Below, piece by piece: positions 47,540-59,930 of a DNA stretch of 64,000 nucleotides (within the stretch, counting starts at the first letter, position 1; each line of letters opens with the position of its first letter). The stretch comes from Isoetes taiwanensis. Taxonomy: Eukaryota; Streptophyta; Lycopodiopsida; Isoetales; Isoetaceae. The notes below the pieces were generated by a model, which was not told the origin of the DNA, searched no databases, and saw only the letters and a list, made by a program, of their open reading frames with translations. The position numbers and the translations under genes were made by a program. The stretch lies in contig JAJEKV010000036.1 of NCBI GenBank assembly GCA_021234155.1, positions 6,533,079 to 6,597,078 on the forward strand, read 5' to 3'.

Positions 47540-50500
47540 ATGGCACGGAAGATTATCTGTGGAAATTGTGAATCCGAGACTTTAGAATGGTATGAAGAAG
47601 TGAATGATGGCAATGGCGGATATATGTGCTTTAATTGGAAGAATTACGACGAAAACGTAGGATGTGCAAAGTTGATAGCGTTCCAAGAAATTTAATAGGT
47701 ACCCTGAAAATGAATTATCGAAGCGAGGGTTGGATCTGGTATTAAAACAAGGGCCTGGTATCAAAGGCTGAAACTAAACAAGCAGCAGGAAAGCTGAGGC
47801 CATCCTGGCTTTATTAAGGTAAAGGCCAGCACAGACGACTTCTGTTATTCATTGGTATCCAGATGGTTATCAACAGGCTGTATTCACCAACTCGTACAGT
47901 GATCCTAATTGTGAAGAGCAAGCCCTTCATAAAGTTCTGGTGTGTCTGAAGGGCAGCAGCAGTTATCAGGAAGGCCATTTAAATCCTGCCACTACCTGGG
48001 GGTACAGCAGCGATGAGCTGCTTGGCGTCTTCAGCGTAAGCGGTTTTATGCAGGGGATCACCGGCAGGCTCTGCTTTCTCCTCAGCCACCGATCTGTGGC
48101 AGTTGGCGATGTGCCAAAAGAACAACCAGATGACCAGGAAAGGCTCCCTCTGATATAGAGCCTCTGATTCTTTGGCAACCAGATGAGAATGAAGGGATGA
48201 TGATGTCACTACAAGATCACTGGGAACCAATAATGATGGATCTATCCTTGTCAAGTTTCACAGTACAAAGGCTATGTCTGCTTGTCGATGAGGATCTAGC
48301 ATTGAATTTGGGATTTACCAGATCTTACATTAGAAAGTGGTAGCTTTCCTGGTGCCATTTTGGCGACTACCCTTTTCCAAGTCATCATTCCTCCTCAGTT
48401 GTATGTACAGTAAGATATTTCTTGTAGACATGCGCACCTATGATGGAAAATTTACACATTTCTAGCCACATATTTAAGTAGATTCCATTTACATTTGGTG
48501 CTAAAGAATTACTACAAATATCTATTTACCGAGAGGAAGATGTTCAATTTATGTTTGAGTGTGTTGCTGGACTTCGTATAAGAATTTTCTAAAAGGGACA
48601 ACAATTTTAGCGGGATGCATTCTTGCAGATGATATAAATTGAAAATGTTTTGTTACCCAATTGTGATATATATGTGTTTTATCTACACACACTGCATTGA
48701 TTTCTTGGTTGCATGTTTTTCTCTTCTTGATTTAGGTTGGGAAAACCTTGCAGTCTATAACTCTTCTTTGGACGTTATTTACGGCGGGATTTAACTCCAC
48801 TCCGATGTGGCCGGGTGTTCGTATGCTCTACAAGCCCCTTGTGGTAACTGGGAATCTAAAATCAAAGTGGTTGGGAACAGCGTGAATGTAATTACCATTT
48901 TGTGACCTCCGGCTCTGAAGTTCTATCAGACATCTCTAACTTTCTTTCACCATATTTATATATCAGGTACCAGGTTTGGCTTCATCCTAATAATATTTTT
49001 GTTCTAAAGGAAAGTCATATATAACCCAGGTGACATTACGAGAGGGTGCATTCCTTTGGTTTCATGTTATTGAACAATTGGTAGTCTAGGGAGACTAAAA
49101 CAGCGCCATACAATCACTTTTAAATGAAACCGAAATTTATTTTGACTCTATTTTTTGCAGGTCCCTGATTATATCATATGAAACATTTCGAATGCATTAC
49201 AGCTAAGTTTCAGAAAGTTTATAGAAACCCTCATATATGTGATGAAGCTCATAGACTAAAGAATGATCAAACTTTGACAAACCAAGTAAGTCCTTGGCGC
49301 CTTTATCAGTTAAATTATGTAAGCAATGATTCCTGGTTGCCATAAATTATTCTTCCTTGTATCTATCTTTACAGGGATTGGACTGTTGACATGCCATCTG
49401 GACAAAATTATTTGTTTTCTTCCAGACAATAACACCTAACAATAGCCATAGTGTTTTAATGTTCAAAGCTGTGAATCTTAGGGAATCTGCATATGTGAAC
49501 TAGTTGTTGGCATGGCTTTATGCGTCAATCTTTATCTGTTCCGATCAATCCTTTTACTATGGTTTTGTATCTCTAAGTCACTTCTTAATATCTCAGTTTC
49601 TTCGCTTAATATTTGATTTTCTAATATGTGGCATGTGTAGATATTATCTGAGCGTACTTGTTTATTTTTTGCAGGCCCTCGCTAGTCTACAATGCCATAG
49701 ACGGGTTCTTCTGTCAGGAACTCCAATGCAGGTAAGTATGCTTGCTACAGGATTATATGCATTTGGCTATTACATTATTAAGTTCTGAGATGTATCTTTC
49801 AAAAGGCTGATCTGAAGAATTTTTACATGATAATTGAATTTACAAATCCTGGTATACAGGGGCAGCAGTATTTGAGCTACTATGAGGTGCGTATGGAACA
49901 TAATTTTTTGAAGGTACATTGCATCAGTGTATGTTTATTCTTGTTTCCTTTCAGACGCCTATTTTATATGGACGAGAACCAGATGCTACTGATGAGGCGA
50001 GAGTATTAGGTGTTGAAAGGTCTGCAGAATTAAGTGAAAAAGTTAATCAGGTAGTAAAGGAAGTTTTCTATGTCTTGCTGCTTTCTTAAGAATCACTATT
50101 TTCTTCTTGTTTGTGAAAATCAATTTAAACTTCTTGTTTCTTCTTGTTTTTTCTACTCGAGTTCTTTCTAAAGTTATGGATATCTGAACAAAAAGGATAT
50201 TCTAACTGCAGTTACATTTGTTTTGATGTCGCAGTTCATTCTTCGTCGTACAAATGCTTTACTATCAAATCATCTACCTCCAAAAGTAAGAAACCTTGGC
50301 ACATAATGTACATTATAGTAGTAGACCATCACGACCGAAAGATTATTATTGCAGATTGTGGAGGTTGTTTGCTGCAAGATGACGCCACTTCAGTTAAAGC
50401 TATATCACCATTTCATCCACTCCAAGAATGTAAGATTTTCTTCATATGAAAAACTTATATGAATACAAGAGATCTAAGGAGATTTCAGTTGATTAGGTTC

Positions 50501-52922
50501 GCCAAGCACTAGAAGACAAAGCAAAGCGTTCACGTGTTCTAGCATCGATTACAGCACTTAAAAAGCTTTGCAGTCACCCAAAGGTAATACCATCTCGGTA
50601 ATTCTTCATATGCACTTTCATGCTCTCCTTATTACAAATATTAATATTATGCAATTTTGATGATACAAGCTTTTATGCTGCATGGAACGTGTAAATTGGC
50701 TATAGGTAGTTAGGTGATAGATGTTGCAAGGGAACATTTAGGGGAAGTATGCATAGCCTGCTCCAGACAAAAGTTCATCCTTTTCTGATTCACGAATTTT
50801 ATTAATGCTACAGCTGATTTATGATACGGTGAGAGCTGGTGGGTCTGCTGCAGCTGGTTTTGAGAACTGCAATGAATTTTTCCCACAGGAAATGTTTACT
50901 GGGAGGTATGCAAGGTAACCTGTTGGTTAATTTTCTCCACCGGTGCTTACCACTTTTGGGGTTCGTTTGTCAGGACTGGATCATGGACGTGTGCTGATGG
51001 AAGCTGGATCATGCTTTCTGGCAAGATGGCCGTGCTTGCACGCCTATTAGCAAATCTTCGCCAGTACACAAGTGATCGAATTGTCCTTGTGTCAAATTAC
51101 ACTCAGGTATGAAGATGAAACTAAGAAGTTTAAACTGGATGTCCAAGGGTTATAGCTTCTAATAAATTTGCATGCTGCTTGATAAATATTTGCATTGTGC
51201 TTCATATATCTATACCAGACCCTGGACTTATTTTCACAAATATGCCGTGAGAAGAACTACCCATATTTGAGGCTAGATGGGACAACCTCCATAGGAAAAA
51301 GGCAAAAGCTGGTGCAGAAATTCAATGATCCTGCAGCGGTTTGTTCTTTATATATATTGGTTGTTCCTTCAACTTATTATGAACAAGAAGCGAATAATAA
51401 AATATAATGCAGAACGAATTCGCATTTCTCTTGAGCAGTAAAGCAGGAGGCTGTGGACTTAACCTGATTGGAGGAAATCGTCTGGTACTTTTTGATCCTG
51501 ACTGGAATCCTGCCAATGACAAACAGGTCAATGAAATTTCCTTTTGCTTCCCACTTAACCATGTCAAGGTTTCACATTTCTGGGCTCCAGGCAGCTGCAC
51601 GAGTATGGCGTGATGGGCAAAAGAAAAGAGTCTTCATATATCGATTTTTGGCAACCGGTACCATTGAAGAGAAGGTTTAACCACTTTGTTTACAAGTTCC
51701 AACTCTCGGATGAAAGTTAACACTGTTTATTATATCATAAGGTCTATCAAAGACAAATCTCAAAAGAGGGACTTCAGAATGTAATCAACAAAGGGACACC
51801 AGATGATCCAAATCCTGCAGGTATTTAAAGAGATTAGCAATACATATGATGTATCTACTGTGTGGTAGTTTCTATCAATCTGGCACAACTTCCTTGTAAA
51901 ACTTTACTTCGATTCTGCATGAACTTGCTTGTTTTCTGGGGTGATACTTTGTCCATGCGGAGACTTGAGAGACTTATTCACTCCTGAAAAGCGAGGATGT
52001 CAGGTTATAACGTTTCTAATTAGCTTTGTGCAAGCTTTCTTGTTGTTCCTCAGTACCATTTACATTTTGGTCCAACTGAATTCACGATACCCATGACACT
52101 TTAGAGATACCCAATGTTCAGAAACTGTAGAAGTAAATGTTCTGGACCATAAAGATGTAAAAGAGCATACCCATTTCAGTGGGGAGGTTGCCCAGCCAGA
52201 TATTGGTGGCTTTGCTGAAGTTGCAGGTGTCTTACAGAGGCAACAGCCGTGGGAGAAACAGGCAAGAATATACGTGCTTTTGTTTAATAGTTAATGGTAC
52301 GATCCATTTAATGGTAAGACCCATTGTCTCATAAGTAGTCCTTGTTAGGTTGGTAGTCCTGCAGAAGAGGATTTGAAAAACTGGGCCCATCACTCTAGTT
52401 TGTCCACTGTACCAGATGCCATATTGCAGATTGCAGGAGGTGATGAGGTATTCTTGCAATTCGTACTACTATTATAGGAAAACCACTTTCTGATATTTCA
52501 ACTATTGTGTTTAGGTATCTTTTGTTTTCACCTGCCAAATAGATGGCAAGCTCACCCCCATGGATTCAGCAATGCCAACAGCAAAATCACGGCTGCAAGA
52601 CAGGCTTTTATCAAAGCGTGCAGCTGGTGAGCATCATGGAACTTTGCAGTCTCCCGTGTCCACATCCACAGTTGTTGAAAATCAAGATAGTGAAAATAAA
52701 GTATCATCTTTTGTACAAAAATCTGAGCAACGGTTAGGTTTGTCTTCCAAAGATCATTCTAAACGGCAGACAGTGCTGTGTGGTATAGACAATGGTCCTC
52801 AATCTAAACAGAGCAAGCAAACTCGAAAACTTTCTCGTGGTACTATACTACCACCACCTGCCAAACGAACCATGGCTTCGATACATGGAGGAATAATCGA
52901 TCCGGATGATGATTTTATGTAA
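47540..52922 (+). CDS. RAD54: RAD54 homologous-recombination translocase, copy 2 (complete 3' end, damaged 5' exons)
   Basis: The same gene as copy 1, about 11.6 kb downstream. The first 46 codons from the ATG match copy 1 base for base, then a frameshift near 47670 closes the frame, and exons 2-5 and 7 contain many indels. From 49955 the exons are clean: 49955-50050, 50235-50285, 50355-50429, 50497-50583, 50814-50905, 50974-51106, 51219-51338, 51413-51526, 51591-51674 and 51742-51820. Exons at about 51.94-52.26 kb are garbled, and the last is 52515-52922. It includes [20 protein letters not shown] and [13 protein letters not shown], which are broken in copy 1. The last exon gives [20 protein letters not shown] and finishes in DPDDDFM, like the acidic DDDF(V) end of plant RAD54. 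Either this is the real gene with errors at its 5' end, or both copies are one locus. Confidence 0.9.
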
Positions 52923-55900
52923 AACATGCCATATCCTTGCCAAGTTGTTTGCTAAATTGTCCTGCTTCTCTTGACAATTTCAAACAGATTGTTTATCAGA
53001 GAGAAAGCTCTCCACCAAGTTTAAGGTGCCTTACCGTTCCAATCCTACGAGGCATTAACTGAACAAAGGTGAGGGAATGGCTTCCCTCTCTTAACAGTGT
53101 TATTTAATGCAAGTGGCCTGTTATTATGAATGTACAGATTTGTCTTCTGCTTTGAGAGATACAACACATTTTTACCAATGTAATTGTTGGTTTGATATTC
53201 ATCCAACAGCTAACTTGTCTGTATCGATGCAAAATCAACAACTGTATATAGATGCAGCATCATTCTTGCGTTGCAATACAAGGGTATGTATTTAACTATT
53301 TTTGTACCTCACAAACATATGGGTGGCTAAAAAAAGGCTATATTCTTGCTAGAAAGAAGTGCTTGGTTACACCGACCTTCGCCTTTGGTCTGAATAAACC
53401 ATCAGCGACAAATGAATTGATAAATGTTCTTTGTTACAATGCATGATGTTAGACGCTCTTTTTCTCATATGGCAGAAGGTTTGCTGTAGATGTTTATAAG
53501 ATTTTGGCCGAAGGTTGGGTTGGGCGATTGCTTTTTTTTTTCTAAGTGGGTTTTATTCCAATGGTTCAATTTTGGCTATTTTCTTAGTTTTACCTTCCCT
53601 ATGATCTCGCGGAATAGGGGGCAGTTCATGGATATAGGTGCGGTTGCCACGGAGTTAATTTGGGTTGCTTCTAGTTTTGTCGCGAGGAGCTCCATCTGCT
53701 TTCACAGACATCGATTCTACAGTTGCATCTGGGTCTTGCATTAAGCAGTTGTTTCCTTTTATGAGGGCGATTCAGCCATCGCCTGATTTACCGTCTTAGG
53801 GGTACGATCCGACTTAATTTTGCTTTCCGGAGTTGATCATATCGGGAGGCGGATCAGGCGATCTTCGCGACAAGCGGCGCCCTTGGCACCTCGGCGATCT
53901 TACTTCCTCTGCGAGGAGTTGCCTCTTTAGCAATCTTGAGCTATCTTCGGTGGCGATCTTAAGCAGCGTCTTGGCTGCCTCTTTAGCTCTTTTGCAGCTG
54001 CGCTGGCGATGCCTTGTTTGCCCTCCGCCGAGACTTATCGAGGTTGAGGCTTGAGCAGACCCTTAGAAATGCGCATGTATTTGCACATTTTGAGGTGTAT
54101 CCAATATTTATCGTCATAAATTCCGTGGTTTATGATGGTTCAAACTTAAAAATACAAAGGTTACACTTAGCGTGAGTTACATAGCGATAAGGTTACAATG
54201 TTTTTTGATCATGTCGTCCTCTCTGAAATAATTTCAAGGTATACATTTACAACAAAAGAATACACATCTTAAAATACATGAGCATTTTCTTATTATACCT
54301 ATGAATTTTCTTATTATACCTATGAATGTTTTCCTCTCCATAGCCTTTTGGGGAGTAAGGTAACACTAGGATAAGCTTGCAGGCGGTATTTTTGGCATGG
54401 TTAGGCCTAGATTTGGTCCGTGTATTGCATTGAAAATCTTATATGTGAAGAATCGTTACCGCGAACGTTAGTACTTCTTGGTAAAATCTTGGCGAAAGAT
54501 CTGATGTTTGTTTCATTTCAATTTGTTTTGCATGGTGCAATTTAGAATGGATGTGGAGAATTAAAGATGTTTTGGTAAGGGACGGAGTTAGGAGACATGT
54601 AAGCTATTGTCCGTTCTGAGTCGGGCTTGGAGGCGGCCCAGGGGCGCGTCTTTGGGCGAATTCCCAGTCTCCGATGGTAGCCAAAGCGGGGCATGGAACT
54701 CCCTTTGGACCAGGGGGCCTATTTGCAGCCATCGAAATGCAAAGCAGTGCAAAAGCTTTGTTTTGGTGTATACTGCCGTGCTCCCGACAAGTTCTTTGAT
54801 ACGCCACAAGATCGTGACAAAAGGGTAATCTAAATCTGTGAAAAGAGATAAACCTTGAGTTTATTCTTTGGGAGTTAGGCAGAAATCTGGGAGCTCATCC
54901 ACAATTCGGCGATGATTATTACGGCTGATCGGTAGCCACATGATGAGATCAAAACTTTTGCCAGTCTAACATAATGGGAATTACTGTCAGTTTAACTTGG
55001 AGTGCCAAGAGAGGAAGACCGCTAGATCGGCCGAGGTTTAGGTGGTAGAGCATGCATGGAGCTGTGTGCTGGGTTTGGGCTTAAATTGAGATTTGGTCAG
55101 GGCGGCATGAGTCGGTGTGGGCTGCAGTGAGGATGGGAGAGTCTATGGGGATATGGTGTTTGTGTGTGGCTGTCCACTTTGTTTTACATGTCGAGTTTTC
55201 GTTTGAAGTGTGTGTACATGTGACTTGGTTAAGTCCATACATATGAATGGGAATCTGCTATTACATGTCATGTATGATGGATAAGAACCTTAGGTTTTGG
55301 CTTTTGTTTTATGTGGCAAAAAATTGTAGACCGTCGATGGTGGGATATACTGTCAATCCACGGTCTGAAGCAAGCCTCCAGAAAAAAACCCATAAGGAAC
55401 AATAAATAACGATAAATAATAAGGAAAAAGGTGCTTTAATACTCCGAAAAATACCTCCCAAAAAATGCTTGTAAAATCCCTCTTTTCTATTGAACAACAG
55501 GGGGTAAAATGGATTTTTGAAATTGGGATATTTGACCACAATCTCACTTTTCTAATTTATACAAGATAATACATACGTTAACTAGCTTATGTTGGTGTCT
55601 GTTCCCCATTCAATGTAAATTCTACATACCACTGTTGTTATTGTAAGATAATCCCTATTTGGAACTAATACCAGGTTATGTTTATCGCTAATACTACATT
55701 TCCATCATAGCACAAGTTTTAATATGGGTATACAAATGACCATTCTTTGAACTATAGGTCATGTCCCTAACAAAATTGAATGGCTTGATATAAAAAAAGC
55801 ATATGTTTAATAGAAAACTACATTCATGTTAGCTCGCTGGTTGTATTAGTCAAAGCATTCTAATTAAGATATTGAATTATTTTGGTAGAGGTCCAAGTCC

Positions 55901-57200
55901 ACATATTTCATATTCCAAAACCTTAGGCAAACCCATATTTCATATTTCAAAATCATAGGCGATTGCAATCATAAAGACACTGTCCAAGCAGTACAGGAGG
56001 CCCAATATACTCGTGAACTATAAGATCGACGGATCCGATGATCGAGATAGTCGTAGATGCATTTCTTTTATAATATGTGGCCTTGGGTAACATACGAAAT
56101 AACACCTCATTATCATTTTGAGACAGCCCTAATAGGATAATGCCCTATTATCTCTCATAGATAATATCTGTTTTGTAAGATAATACTTGACTAGCCGGTT
56201 GCTAAGTAACAAATTGATCGGAGTTACGATCGCCGGGAACTGATAAGATTTCTTATTATTCTAGAAACAATAGTAACAAATTGATCTAATTTCAAGAAAC
56301 AAATCCAATACATAACAAATACTCTACCACTAAGTCCAACTTCTTTATTTGTGTAGTTTTTCGAAGTTCGTTATCTTGCCTTGTTCTTCTCTGCCATGAA
56401 CTTGTTCAGTTGAGAATACATTTAATCCACGTTTGAGATTTTCAAGAGAAATATACAGACCACCTCTTTTTCCTTCACACAGTGAAAAGACAACGTAGAA
56501 GGAATGCAAGCATGCTTATTCAAATTTCATATTTGATAGAGTAACTAAATATTAATCACATTGAAAGACATTTCTTACCTTAACTCGATGGTCTTCACGT
56601 GGATTGTATGCTTCTCTAGAGAAGACACAACATCTTCCTCCTCTTCCTCTGGAATGAAAAACAAATATAAGTTATAAGATCCAACAAAAAAAGTTACCTA
56701 GGTTACCTAATACAATCAAAGAAAATTTGTTATTATTCAGCTTTCAAATTAAAATCTAAAAGCAAGTATCTATTTTTTATAAATCTAACTGATTGTAACA
56801 AGTGTTACAAATGACTTTATGCCTAATGGGAAAAGATACCATTAAATGAGAATGTATATGCTATGAAGAGCACCAAATAACTAGAGGCTGGTGGACTGCA
56901 ATCTTAGGCTGTTGGAGCAAACAATTGGAGGCATGTCCTTAAATACGTTAAGAGCCTCCAGACCATCACCACACTTTAGATATGCTGCAAGTACAATTAT
57001 TTAGTTGTATTTCTCCTGATCTATGGGAAAAGCAACATATTATGTTGACAACACTCTTAACTTATTCCAACTTCTGGTGGCAATCTGGCATATTGCAAAA
57101 CTGACCCCTCATGCAATCTTGTTCTTGAGGTTCTGTGGATATCTTCTTTCATATCTAGATATTAATTACTAAGACTATGCCAAGGTTAGACGATGGTTTA
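52923..57200. other. RAD54 3' flank and intergenic DNA
   Basis: The first few hundred bases are probably RAD54 3' UTR, but no single AATAAA stands out. Plus-strand pieces near 53.5-54.05 kb and 54.6-54.83 kb (for example MELPLDQGAYLQPSKCKAVQ) look weakly coding and are GC-richer. They may be an unrecognised element. The rest is AT-rich without a gene. Confidence 0.3.
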
Positions 57201-57229
57201 TCAGGGCTTTGTCATGGATGCAAAGGAAT

Positions 57230-57647
57230 AAGTATTCGTTCCCGTTGAAAAAGTTAGTCCTAACGAGCGTGAAATCTCTCTGCCAAATGGCTACGAATGT
57301 AGCTTCAAATTTCAAAGGCCTGATGTGATTGTGTTCAAAACTTAGGGTAGAATGATCAATACAACATTACAAATCCAGATTATTACTCGAAGAGGCTATG
57401 TATTTTAGGAAAAAGACCCTATATTGTGAAAGAAAAAGAAACCTTTTATGGTGATCTACATTGCACGAGGCTGATGGATTCACTTGAAATAGTCGATGAG
57501 ATTTTGCTCTATAACAAATCTGTCTACAAATTTGTACCTGGAAGAAAGGTGATTCTGAGGCGGATTAAAAGCGAAGAAAGGCTACTAAGTTTTGTGAATC
57601 TGGCATCGCCGTATTTCGACAGCATCGCTGCGAGCTACCGTACTTGA
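57230..57647 (+). CDS. Unidentified coding-like stretch (two open pieces)
   Basis: Two plus-strand frames have protein-like composition: 57237-57344 (VPVEKVSPNEREISLPNGYE, then FKFQRPDVIVFKT and a stop) and 57426-57647 (73 codons, rich in charged and aliphatic residues, ending SIAASYRT). Neither shows a motif I recognise. They could be neighbouring exons of a small gene or a decayed one. The second ends 74 bases before the hairpin at 57721. Confidence 0.2.
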
Positions 57648-57720
57648 CCTATTCACCGCAGACTTCATAGTTTGCTGCATTGCATCTGGTGAATAGCAAT
57701 GACCCAGCAATGATGTGATG

Positions 57721-57827
57721 TGGAATGGGAAGGGGAAGGGCATTCTTGTCAGCCCCCTGACCTGCAGGCACGACCAGATTCTGCAGGTCAAGGGGTGGCA
57801 AGAATGCTTGACCCCTTCCCGTTTCCA
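57721..57827 (+). ncRNA. Candidate microRNA precursor hairpin
   Basis: Arms 57721-57767 and 57781-57827 (47 nt each) fold across a 13-nt loop. Roughly 38 positions pair, including runs of 10 (next to the loop), 9 (CATTCTTG region) and 9 (GGGAAGGGG with CCCCTTCCC). Small asymmetric bulges and one four-base mismatch block fall in between. Weaker pairing continues about 10 bases outside. Size and loop fit a plant MIRNA foldback. A U-starting 22-mer, TTGACCCCTTCCCGTTTCCA plus two bases, lies on the 3' arm at 57809-57830. The 5' arm starts GGAATGGG as in miR482/2118 precursors, but the 3' arm does not match mature miR482/2118 that I know. A small inverted transposon is the alternative. The strand of transcription is assumed. 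Confidence 0.45.
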
Positions 57828-57829
57828 CT

Positions 57830-59930
57830 ACGTCAAGTGCAATGACGGGATTCTACAGGTTTTGTGCAGACACTTTTCATTCTTGATAAGAATGATCTCG
57901 AATCAGGCAGAAATCTAGACCCACTTACCTTGACATATCCATGAAAAAGATTGATGAGTGAAAAGACCCCACACTTTAAATATTCTATTCGATTTTTGAA
58001 TAGAGGGCTGAATATGTTCCTAATATAGTAGAAAATTGTATAAAGTAGCAAGGTTGCTAAAATGTTCCAAGATTCCTATCTGCACAATGCACATAATTTC
58101 GCACAGAATTTTGACTAAATGAAATGATCCGGCAATGAATTTCAGTTGAATGCAATTTAAGGGAATTCTATGGTTAGCCTAATTTAAATTAACAATTCTA
58201 AAAGTTATTTTGAGCTTGCCTTATCCATTTGACGGCTTCTTACATCAACTCATGGCGCTTACAACTTCAACGGCGTCTCGAAGCTCCTGTCATTGATTTC
58301 ATCCCAGATGTTGCTAGATTAAGGGTCATTGATTTATAACGATACTGAAGTTACAAGCTTTGGCCGTCAGATTAACCACCTCAGAAGACCCTGGCCGAAT
58401 TAGTTACAGCTAAATTCAACCTATTGATACTTACAGCAGCGGCATCGCTCCATTGAAAAAACCCCGAAGTTAGGGTTATGTCATCGAAATAATCCATCCC
58501 TGTATCACGTTACAAATTTTAGAGCAAAAGTGTAAATAATTTGAAAAAAAAAATTCCCTAGTTAGGCAATGTTTATGAAATTCTCCAGAACAACACTCTC
58601 TTGATGAGTTTGCTACTTTGGTTTAGTTATCTTAAGTACAAAAAATCTAAACTCAGTAAATTCATGAGTCGGTGAGCTTTTTGATAACATCATGAGGCAT
58701 GGACCTCATGATGGTATATAATGCTTTCCTCAAGAGCGTGATGTAGAGATTCATAAGAAAGCAAATGCAAACCAAGTGGAGAATGAGCTCACATATATGC
58801 ATTACCACACAAGAGTTCTTTTCACAATAACTTTCCTTGTATGAGGGTGGCGTGTCAGCGCTCAATTAGAGTATTAAATGGGAGCAAATGGCTAAAATGG
58901 GGCAAAAGAATATGCACGAAGATTCCTTCTTCTTTAAAGGAAAAAAGGATTAAAATAAGTTTAAAAAAGGACATAAAATTGTATTCCCCCCTCCCCCTCT
59001 CCCAACCCCAAATCACTCATTTTTTTTTGGTGCAAAGAGAGAATTGACTATATTAAAGTGACACTTTTTCTAACAATTAGAATTTCCTTGAAGTATGTTG
59101 TTAGAGAGAACGTCTAATTTATAACTTTTAACCGAAAATTGAAGTGAAGTCTATACTGAAATTATAGTATTTTCAAAAATTGAAGATAAATTCTTCATAT
59201 TCACATGCAAAATTACAATCTTCGCTAGGGCTTCGGTTAATGTCTGAAAGTGTGAGGAGTGATGAGAAGGGATCAACACATCGTCATATTCATTTATGCC
59301 ATCTTCATCACCTTCACTTCTTTCATTGTCAGCGAGGAAGTCTTTGGAGGATTATCTTCTGCCGTCAGCTATCAACGAGGAGGGTGGAAACATTGCCACC
59401 CTGCTCCCTTCCTCATCTTCTTGCTCACCGTAATTACAAGCTTTCTTAAGCCGAGTTGATAGATCTCTGCGAAATGAACAATTGTCCAGATTTCAATTTG
59501 AAACCATATCTATGGGTTTAGCTCATCCACAACCCACTTTCTTGGGTTTCTCCTTTCGCCGGAGTTCTCATTTTAACTCATACTATCTTCAAAGAAGTAT
59601 TTTTCTTAGCGATGTAGCGAAACCCGTGAATAGTTTAGTCATTAAGCATTAAACTTTGTTATTAATGCAGTACTTTTGCTATACAAAATGGTGCGACCTT
59701 TGTCACCCTCCTCAATCGAAAGAAGCGATTGACATACCTTTGGCAATTTTTATGATATTACTTGGAGGCCCATCCCTGTGTTTTGGTCCGAGATACATGA
59801 CCCGGTCCTCGTCTTCCTCTACTATAGATGCTACTGTAGCATTGTTTGGACCAACCTAGTTCTGGGATTGATAGGAGGCATTAAGAAGCTCGAGTTCTTT
59901 GCCTTAGAGCTGGGTTTGAATCCGCGATCA
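57830..59930. other. Intergenic, nothing recognised
   Basis: AT-rich, with homopolymer runs and no coding or repeat signal that I can support. Confidence 0.4.

Noticed and set aside
55315-55380. AGACCGT...ACGGTCT inverted repeat
   Set aside because: Short arms with a long loop and no mate or neighbouring feature to give it meaning.
59895-59930. GGGTTTGAATCC motif resembling a tRNA T-loop
   Set aside because: No cloverleaf can be drawn around it, and it overlaps the end of the transposase-like fossil.
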